NCBI GenBank assembly: GCA_937996605.1
Contig: CALKVB010000692.1
Location: 1-7,503, forward strand
Direction of reading: 5' to 3'
Source: an uncultured Oxalobacteraceae bacterium
GTDB taxonomy: Bacteria; Pseudomonadota; Gammaproteobacteria; Burkholderiales; Burkholderiaceae_D
Length of the DNA stretch: 7,503 nt
Shown here: piece after piece, positions 1 to 3,998 of the stretch
Layout of the letters: each line of letters opens with the position of its first letter
Position numbering within the stretch: the first letter of the stretch is position 1
Position numbers and translations under genes: made by a program
The notes under the pieces: model-generated
Databases searched by the model: none
What the model saw: the letters and a program-made list of their open reading frames with translations, nothing else
What the model was told of the DNA's origin: nothing

Positions 1-616
1 CTAGGCAGCCTAGTGATCGAAATAGTTGTATTGCATAGTTGGCAACACCCATTACTGATAAATCGTAAGCTAAATTCACTATATCCTCAGAAGACAACAA
101 TGCAGGATGAACCGTGGTACGGCATTCGTAATCGACTCCACTAGCCAGTATCATCTGTGTGCATGCCTGAATATGCTGACCACTATCCGCTTTGCCCGTT
201 ACAACGGGGTAGCGATGAAAGGGGGCTTTGATATCAAAGCCTACCCAATCGAGTTTGGGCAAGATGGCTTGTAGTTGGCGAGGATAAATGCAAGCAGTAT
301 GCAAGCCAACTGCAAAACCTAATTGGCGCACTTCATCAATAGCAGAACTTAATGCTGGATCTATTGTTGCCTCACCGCCGCTAAATACAACCGCATCGAT
401 AAAGCCGACGCGTTGCCTTAACAAATGTAGAACGGACGCCCAAGTAATCGGCGCATCGGTTGTTCTGGTTTGCAAATGCGGATTATGACAATACCCGCAG
501 CGCCATGGACAGCCTTGCACAAACACGACTAACGATAATTTGCCTGGGTAATCGGTGCTGCTAAATTTCGTTATTCCACCAACTTTAAGTGTGCGCAATG
601 CTGTCGCTGTTGGCAT
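1..616 (-). CDS. nrdG: Anaerobic ribonucleotide reductase activating protein, radical SAM (C-terminus off the window)
   Basis: This radical SAM activase is expected to use S-adenosylmethionine and a [4Fe-4S] cluster to place the glycyl radical on class III ribonucleotide reductase in the cytoplasm. The reading frame is open from an ATG at 616 to the left edge, giving 205 codons. The N-terminus reads MPTATALRTLKVGGITKFSS, followed by STDYPGKLS and the cluster motif CPWRCGYC (C36, C40, C43; CX3CX2C). A radical SAM GGE motif (VFSGGEAT) follows, and then GFDIKAPFHRYP. The style is that of the NrdG2/PflA-like activases, which are usually a little longer, so perhaps 20-30 residues are missing. The ATG lies one base after the TGA of the 65-aa gene (TGAGATG) with only a weak purine-rich stretch upstream, so translational coupling is likely. 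It is the last visible gene of an nrdD operon. Function is recognised from motifs and context; the exact end is not visible. Confidence 0.93.
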   Translation of the reverse strand, partial: MPTATALRTLKVGGITKFSSTDYPGKLSLVVFVQGCPWRCGYCHNPHLQTRTTDAPITWASVLHLLRQRVGFIDAVVFSGGEATIDPALSSAIDEVRQLGFAVGLHTACIYPRQLQAILPKLDWVGFDIKAPFHRYPVVTGKADSGQHIQACTQMILASGVDYECRTTVHPALLSSEDIVNLAYDLSVMGVANYAIQLFRSLGCL

Positions 617-617
617 C

Positions 618-815
618 TCAGTAAGCTTTCTCTACTGTATTTTCTTCAAAATAAGTGCGTTCATAAAACTCCCCTTTTTTGCCGGTATTAAATGAACTCA
701 CTGGTCGATGATAGCCCATGACACGGGTCCAGACTTCACAGACTTGACGTTCCGCATCATCTAAGATGATCGATGGACTTTGTGTTTGAGAGAGAGGGGC
801 TTTGCTAGTGTTCAT
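618..815 (-). CDS. Separately encoded glycyl-radical domain of class III ribonucleotide reductase (65 aa)
   Basis: This small protein carries what is normally the extreme C-terminus of NrdD. Residues 26-53 (CEVWT, RVMGYHRPVSSFNTGK, then GEFYER) match the glycyl-radical loop of class III reductases, where the radical sits on the Gly of an R-V-x-G-Y motif; here that is Gly34. The preceding NrdD lacks any such motif, so the two proteins probably form one active enzyme, with NrdG (next gene, 1 base away) making the radical on this subunit. The start is well supported: an AGGAG at 821-825 lies 5 bases before the ATG, and the frame differs from that of nrdD. Residues 1-20 are polar and probably flexible. 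The arrangement resembles GrcA/YfiD, a stand-alone glycyl-radical domain that serves pyruvate formate-lyase. The motif is seen directly. Complex formation is inferred, and I cannot tell how widespread this split is. Confidence 0.85.
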   Translation of the reverse strand: MNTSKAPLSQTQSPSIILDDAERQVCEVWTRVMGYHRPVSSFNTGKKGEFYERTYFEENTVEKAY

Positions 816-820
816 ATTGA

Positions 821-825
821 CTCCT
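821..825 (-). promoter_or_regulatory. Ribosome binding site of the 65-aa glycyl-radical gene
   Basis: On the minus strand AGGAG is followed by 5 bases (TCAAT) and the ATG at 815. It lies in the 17-base gap after the nrdD stop codon. It matters because it shows that the small gene has its own translation start and is not the debris of a frameshift in nrdD. Confidence 0.8.
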
Positions 826-832
826 GTTTAGG

Positions 833-2848
833 TTAAACCAACTGATGATGCTTGCGAGCGATTAATTCTTCATCGCATTTTGGACAAAATTCATGCTGCC
901 CACGAAGATAGCCGTGCTTGGGGCAAATTGAAAATGTCGGTGAAATAGTGATGTAGGGTAGGGTGAATCGACTAAGTGCCTTACGTACCAAATGGCGGCA
1001 AGCGTCGGCACTGCTGAGCGCCTCACTCATATACAAATGCAAGACGGTTCCCCCTGTGTATTTACGTTGAAGATCATCTTGCAAAGTGAGGGCGGTAAAT
1101 GGGTCATCTGTAAAGCCGACCGGTAATTGCGACGAATTAGTGTAGTAGGGCATATCCTGGGTGCCGGCTTGCAAAATGGTGGGAAACTGTTTACGGTCTT
1201 CTTTTGCAAAACGATAAGTTGTCCCTTCTGCTGGTGTTGCTTCTAGGTTGTACATGTGCCCGGTTTCATCTTGAAACGCCAACATACGTCCACGTACATG
1301 ATCCAATAAGCGAACGGCTATCGCATGCCCAGTGTCGCTGCTGATATCGTGTTGATCGTCGGTGAAGTTACGTATCATTTCATTGATACCATTCACGCCT
1401 AAGGTAGAGAAATGATTGCGCAATGTGCCGAGGTAGCGTTTGGTGTAAGGGAATAGACCATTATCCATGTGGCGCTGTATGACTTTGCGTTTGATCTCTA
1501 AGCTAGTTTTTCCTAGCTCAAGCAACTTATCGAGTGCAGACAATAAGCTAGGTTCGTCGCCACGATGCAAATAACCTAACCTCGCACAATTGATGGTGAC
1601 GACACCAAGAGAACCCGTTTGTTCGGCTGAACCAAATAAGCCGTTACCGCGTTTTAGTAGTTCACGCAGGTCTAACTGGAGTCGACAGCACATCGAACGT
1701 ATCATGTTCGGTTTCAACTCAGAGTTAATGAAATTCTGAAAATAAGGTAAGCCATAACGTGCTGTCATTTCAAAAAGCAATTCTGCATTTGGACTATGCC
1801 AATCAAAATCCTCGGTGATGTTATAGGTAGGAATAGGGAAGGTGAAGACACGCGCTTTTGCATCGCCTGCCATCATGACTTCGATATAAGCGCGATTGAT
1901 GAGATCCATTTCTGCCTGTAAATCACCATAAGTGAAATCCATCTCAACACCAGCAATCACAGGTACTTGCTCACGTAAATCTTCTGGACATGTCCAATCA
2001 AAAGTCAGATTGGTGAACGGTGTTTGGGTGCCCCAGCGCGATGGTACATTTAAGTTGTAAATGAGCTCTTGTAGATATTGTTTGATGTCCTTGTAATCGA
2101 GCTTATCTTTGCGCACATAAGGCGCCATGTAGGTATCAAATGAACTGAATGCCTGCGCACCAGCCCATTCATTTTGTAGCGTGCCGAGAAAATTGACGAT
2201 CTGCCCGATGGCGCTAGAAAAATGCTTAGGCGGGGCAGATTCCACTTTTCCCGGAACCCCATTTAAACCTTCGTTTAGTAAAGTGCGCAAAGACCAACCT
2301 GCACAATAACCTGCCAGCATATCAAGATCATGAATGTGCAAATCGGCATTTCTGTGTGCTTGTCCTACTTCAGGTGGATAGACATGATTGAGCCAGTAAT
2401 TGGCAATAACTTTTCCTGAAACATTGAGTATCAATCCGCCTAGCGAATATCCCTGATTGGCGTTTGCATTGATACGCCAGTCTTGCCTGTCCAGATATTC
2501 ATTCATCGACAATTCAACATCGACTAGAGATTTGTTATCGACCCTTAGTTTCTGATGCTGTTCGCGATAAACGATATAGGCGCGTAAGGTCTTTCGGTAG
2601 TTTGCTTCAAACAAGCATGATTCAACCAAATCTTGAATTTGTTCAACAGAAAGTGGCTGAGGTGCTGGAAATTTCTCAATGAGGCTGAGCACTTGCATCG
2701 TAATTTTGTGCGCTTGATCGGCTACAAATTCATTGCATGCTGTACCAGCGCGTTTGATTGCAGAAGCTATTTTACTTGCGTCAAAGCTGACAACGCAGCC
2801 ATCTCGTTTGATTACTTCACGATGCAGCAAAGGAAGGGTTAAGCTCAT
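833..2848 (-). CDS. nrdD: Anaerobic (class III) ribonucleoside-triphosphate reductase, large chain without glycyl-radical loop
   Basis: This enzyme reduces ribonucleoside triphosphates to dNTPs without oxygen, in the cytoplasm. Residues about 7-100 form an ATP-cone (REVIKRDG near the start, TLRAYIVYREQH at its end), the allosteric nucleotide sensor. The barrel follows, with HIHDLDMLAGYCAGW containing C182 and IRSMCCRL containing C387/C388. By family analogy C388, just before Arg, is the thiyl-radical cysteine and C182 the second active-site cysteine of formate-type NrdDs. Near the end ICPKHGYL and EFCPKCDEE give a zinc-site candidate (C642, H645, C655, C658), with His in place of one usual Cys. 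The protein stops at residue 671, 13 residues later. The RVxGY glycyl-radical motif is absent and occurs in the next gene. The ATG at 2848 is preceded by AAGGAG (2854-2859), 5 bases away. First gene of the operon, downstream of FNR and NrdR sites. Confidence 0.96.
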   Translation of the reverse strand: MSLTLPLLHREVIKRDGCVVSFDASKIASAIKRAGTACNEFVADQAHKITMQVLSLIEKFPAPQPLSVEQIQDLVESCLFEANYRKTLRAYIVYREQHQKLRVDNKSLVDVELSMNEYLDRQDWRINANANQGYSLGGLILNVSGKVIANYWLNHVYPPEVGQAHRNADLHIHDLDMLAGYCAGWSLRTLLNEGLNGVPGKVESAPPKHFSSAIGQIVNFLGTLQNEWAGAQAFSSFDTYMAPYVRKDKLDYKDIKQYLQELIYNLNVPSRWGTQTPFTNLTFDWTCPEDLREQVPVIAGVEMDFTYGDLQAEMDLINRAYIEVMMAGDAKARVFTFPIPTYNITEDFDWHSPNAELLFEMTARYGLPYFQNFINSELKPNMIRSMCCRLQLDLRELLKRGNGLFGSAEQTGSLGVVTINCARLGYLHRGDEPSLLSALDKLLELGKTSLEIKRKVIQRHMDNGLFPYTKRYLGTLRNHFSTLGVNGINEMIRNFTDDQHDISSDTGHAIAVRLLDHVRGRMLAFQDETGHMYNLEATPAEGTTYRFAKEDRKQFPTILQAGTQDMPYYTNSSQLPVGFTDDPFTALTLQDDLQRKYTGGTVLHLYMSEALSSADACRHLVRKALSRFTLPYITISPTFSICPKHGYLRGQHEFCPKCDEELIARKHHQLV

Positions 2849-2862
2849 TTATGCTCCTTAAA

Positions 2863-2878
2863 ACACAATATGTAGTGT
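2863..2878. promoter_or_regulatory. NrdR box 1 (perfect match)
   Basis: ACACAATATGTAGTGT fits the NrdR consensus ACACwATATmTwGTGT at every position. NrdR is the ATP-cone/zinc-ribbon repressor of ribonucleotide reductase genes and acts when dATP is high. The box lies 15-30 bases upstream of the nrdD ATG, at or just after the inferred transcription start, where a bound repressor would block initiation. Confidence 0.88.
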
Positions 2879-2885
2879 GTTTTAA

Positions 2886-2914
2886 AGAATAATAACTAAA
2901 TGTAGTTCGGTCAA
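2886..2914 (-). promoter_or_regulatory. Predicted sigma70-type promoter of nrdD
   Basis: On the minus strand TTGACC (2914-2909) is followed, after exactly 17 bases, by TATTCT (2891-2886). The transcription start should fall near 2877-2880, giving a leader of about 30 bases before the ATG at 2848. The spacer contains NrdR box 2, and NrdR box 1 covers the start region. The prediction rests on hexamer similarity and on its fit with the flanking regulatory sites. Confidence 0.65.
2893..2908. promoter_or_regulatory. NrdR box 2 (degenerate)
   Basis: TAACTAAATGTAGTTC agrees with box 1 or the NrdR consensus at 11 of 16 positions, including the core ATGTAGT. It starts 30 bp from box 1, close to three helical turns, which is the usual spacing of paired NrdR boxes. 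It falls inside the 17-bp spacer of the predicted promoter. On its own it would be a weak call; the spacing to a perfect box supports it. Confidence 0.65.
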
Positions 2915-2941
2915 CTGCTGTTAACCCCAATCTTATTTTCA

Positions 2942-2955
2942 TTGATTTGAGTCAA
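2942..2955. promoter_or_regulatory. FNR/Anr-type box upstream of nrdD
   Basis: TTGAT-TTGA-GTCAA matches the FNR consensus TTGAT-N4-ATCAA at 9 of 10 positions. Its centre (2948.5) lies about 70 bp upstream of the inferred nrdD start, close to the -71.5 spacing at which FNR activates as a class I regulator. FNR is active only without oxygen, which suits an oxygen-sensitive glycyl-radical enzyme. The site is nearly symmetrical and could also serve the plus-strand genes. Confidence 0.75.
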
Positions 2956-3007
2956 ATCAGGAAGCGTAATCGACATGAGCACATAGCTTTTAATTGAAGT
3001 TATATCG

Positions 3008-3027
3008 CTTCACTTCGTTTTGTGAAG
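3008..3027. repeat. Short inverted repeat
   Basis: CTTCAC and GTGAAG flank an 8-base loop. It lies in the non-coding stretch between the nrdD regulatory region and the DUF2946-type gene. No T-run follows on the plus strand, so it is not a terminator there. Role unknown. Confidence 0.4.
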
Positions 3028-3101
3028 AGAGACTTGTGCCCGCAGTTACATTTAAAAATTTTTGTACTTCGAGGAGATTTGAGCTGAGTAGTTCGGTACA
3101 T

Positions 3102-3115
3102 TTGATCGACTTCAA
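3102..3115. promoter_or_regulatory. Second possible FNR-type site
   Basis: TTGAT-CGAC-TTCAA agrees with the FNR consensus at 9 of 10 positions. It lies about 220 bp upstream of the DUF2946-type gene. I do not see a convincing -10 element at a standard FNR class I or II distance. It is therefore a candidate only; if real, it would link the copper genes to anaerobiosis. Confidence 0.3.
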
Positions 3116-3151
3116 CAATCATTATTAGCAGATATTAAAGCCTAGTTTAAG

Positions 3152-3193
3152 GAAAGGATCACAAGAACGATTCATGATATTTATCATCCTTTC
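3152..3193. repeat. Nested inverted repeat
   Basis: GAAAGGAT (3152-3159) pairs with ATCCTTTC (3186-3193). Within it ATGATA (3174-3179) and TATCAT (3182-3187) form a second, tighter dyad that would compete for the right-hand arm. The inner element could be an operator and the outer one an RNA stem. The sequence alone does not decide. Confidence 0.45.
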
Positions 3194-3202
3194 GAACAAA
3201 TA

Positions 3203-3223
3203 AAGACCGTAGAATTAGGTCTT
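3203..3223. repeat. Small hairpin
   Basis: AAGACC and GGTCTT flank a 9-base loop. It lies between the nested inverted repeat at 3152-3193 and the terminator-like stem at 3244-3301, so the three could be successive elements of one transcript. Confidence 0.35.
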
Positions 3224-3243
3224 ATCTGCATGTTGTGGAAACC

Positions 3244-3301
3244 GTGATCCAAACGGCTCAATCAAGAACCGAGTGTGGGTTTGATCGCCACTCTTATTTT
3301 T
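3244..3301 (+). terminator. Terminator-like hairpin upstream of the DUF2946-type gene
   Basis: Bases 3244-3254 (GTGATC-C-AAAC) pair with 3279-3288 (GTTTGATCGC) through one G-T pair and one bulged C, giving about 10 base pairs. A CTC/GAG mini-stem (3257-3259 with 3271-3273) sits in the loop. The T-rich TCTTATTTTT (3292-3301) follows. A competing GTGG/CCAC pairing (3235-3238 with 3288-3291) also exists. It could end a small RNA transcribed from the gene-free stretch, or act as an attenuator 30 bp before the gene at 3333. The large loop lowers confidence. Confidence 0.4.
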
Positions 3302-3332
3302 ACTCAAGTTGTTTCTTATTTCGTAAGCTTCG

Positions 3333-3734
3333 ATGCAAACCTTAGTACAACAACGCTCAGTTTTATTACGTTTAGTACAGCTATTGCTGCTGCTTTACGG
3401 ATTGACTTTGGGTGTTGCAATCGTTTCTCCAGTTGTTAATCCCAAGATTCTCAATCTGGTTTGTACCAGCTCTGGCTATAAATTTGTCGCGCAAGAAACT
3501 GGTATCGATGGTTTGGGTATTGACGAATCAACGGGCGCATCCATGCAAGGGCACTTACTTGATTGCTCTTTGTGTCTACCGTCGGGCATCTTACTAGCGA
3601 CATATGACGGTATTACTTATCGCCCGTCACATTTGTATGTTTATTTGCTGCCACCTATTTCCGCAACTGGATTTTATTCATTTATCACGACGGTATTTTT
3701 TGCTCGTGGCCCACCTTCAAATTTCGCTGGCTAA
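3333..3734 (+). CDS. DUF2946-type membrane-anchored protein, probably copper-linked (133 aa)
   Basis: This small exported or membrane protein resembles the DUF2946 family. Residues about 10-32 form a long hydrophobic segment (signal anchor or signal peptide). Next come CTSSGYKFV (C44), a GHLLDCSLCLP motif with H74, C78 and C81 (CxxC), and the typical family ending ARGPP (124-128) near the C-terminus. The second hydrophobic stretch usual in the family falls near residues 100-123. Members have no settled function. From memory they often neighbour copper TonB receptors, which fits the receptor 258 bp downstream on the same strand. The His and Cys residues could bind a metal in the periplasm, but this is inference. 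The ATG at 3333 is the first possible start after an in-frame TAA at 3324, and it has no clear Shine-Dalgarno sequence. Family call fairly sure, role unsure. Confidence 0.78.
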   Translation: MQTLVQQRSVLLRLVQLLLLLYGLTLGVAIVSPVVNPKILNLVCTSSGYKFVAQETGIDGLGIDESTGASMQGHLLDCSLCLPSGILLATYDGITYRPSHLYVYLLPPISATGFYSFITTVFFARGPPSNFAG

Positions 3735-3755
3735 GTGAGGATTAAAGCTTGATTG

Positions 3756-3784
3756 ATTTCCTTTATTTAAGGAAATGCATTTCC
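3756..3784. terminator. Hairpin plus overlapping palindrome after the DUF2946-type gene
   Basis: ATTTCCTT (3756-3763) pairs with AAGGAAAT (3769-3776) around a 5-base loop. The right arm is also part of a perfect 14-bp palindrome, GGAAATGCATTTCC (3771-3784), so two mutually exclusive stems exist. It lies 22 bp past the stop codon at 3734. No T-run follows, so termination is only one option; an operator or RNA stability element is equally possible. Confidence 0.35.
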
Positions 3785-3802
3785 ATGATTGATCAACAAC
3801 CG

Positions 3803-3956
3803 TTCATTACTATGACGAAGCTCAGGGTAATGAATGGATATCTCATTACGCCTCAATAGAACAATAAGAGTAATGGAGTGAGATATTTGTTCTGCCTGAA
3901 AAAAGGCAAACATTTTATCTCTTGACGAGTCCAATTTTTTGCGTAGCTTGCGCTAC
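3803..3956 (+). promoter_or_regulatory. Structured leader candidate of the copper receptor gene
   Basis: The stretch contains alternating complementary blocks: CATTAC at 3805 and 3844, GTAATG at 3827 and 3870. Stem A is TTCATTAC (3803-3810) with GTAATGAA (3827-3834). Alternative stem B is GTAATGA (3827-3833) with TCATTAC (3843-3849). Stem C joins ATATCT and CATTAC (3838-3849) to GTAATG (3870-3875) and AGATAT (3881-3886) with a 5-base bulge. GCCT/AGGC (3894-3907) follows with TTTT at 3913-3916, resembling a weak terminator. GTAGC-TTGC-GCTAC (3943-3956) comes last. Mutually exclusive stems are typical of attenuation or riboswitch-like leaders. No known riboswitch consensus was recognised. A weak promoter (TTGACG at 3922, TAGCTT 16 bases on) would place the start after most of these stems, which would argue against a leader role. 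Confidence 0.4.
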
Positions 3957-3978
3957 TGCCTACACATATCGTTCACAG

Positions 3979-3998
3979 GAACATTCATATGAATGTTC
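3979..3998. repeat. Perfect 20-bp palindrome at the start of the receptor gene
   Basis: GAACATTCATATGAATGTTC is a perfect inverted repeat with no spacer. It covers the ATG at 3993 and the out-of-frame ATG at 3989, and lies 31 bp before the more likely start at 4029. As DNA it suits a homodimeric repressor. As RNA it would fold into a stem that hides the upstream start codons. It does not match the Fur, Zur or CopY boxes I know. Confidence 0.7.

Larger units (their letters stand above)
2956..3332. other. Gene-free stretch between nrdD control region and DUF2946-type gene
   Basis: No supportable reading frame lies here on either strand. It holds several inverted repeats, a possible second FNR site and a terminator-like stem, listed separately. 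It must contain the promoter of the gene at 3333 unless that gene is reached by read-through, but I see no convincing pair of -35 and -10 hexamers. Confidence 0.6.

Noticed and set aside
288..488. Plus-strand reading frame of 66 codons
   Set aside because: It lies antisense to nrdG codons that carry the radical SAM motifs. It has no family features and no ribosome binding site of note.
816..835. Possible frameshift or sequencing error separating nrdD from its glycyl-radical end
   Set aside because: The small gene has its own AGGAG and ATG after the nrdD stop codon, plus about 20 unrelated N-terminal residues. No slippery sequence is seen. The split looks designed.
3174..3187. Fur box at ATGATA-TT-TATCAT
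   Set aside because: The dyad is short and does not reproduce the repeated GATAAT hexamers of a Fur site. It is better described as an inverted repeat of unknown role.
3735..3992. Cobalamin riboswitch before the TonB-dependent receptor
   Set aside because: The conserved B12-box and GCCACTG elements are not present, and the receptor has copper ligands and not BtuB features.
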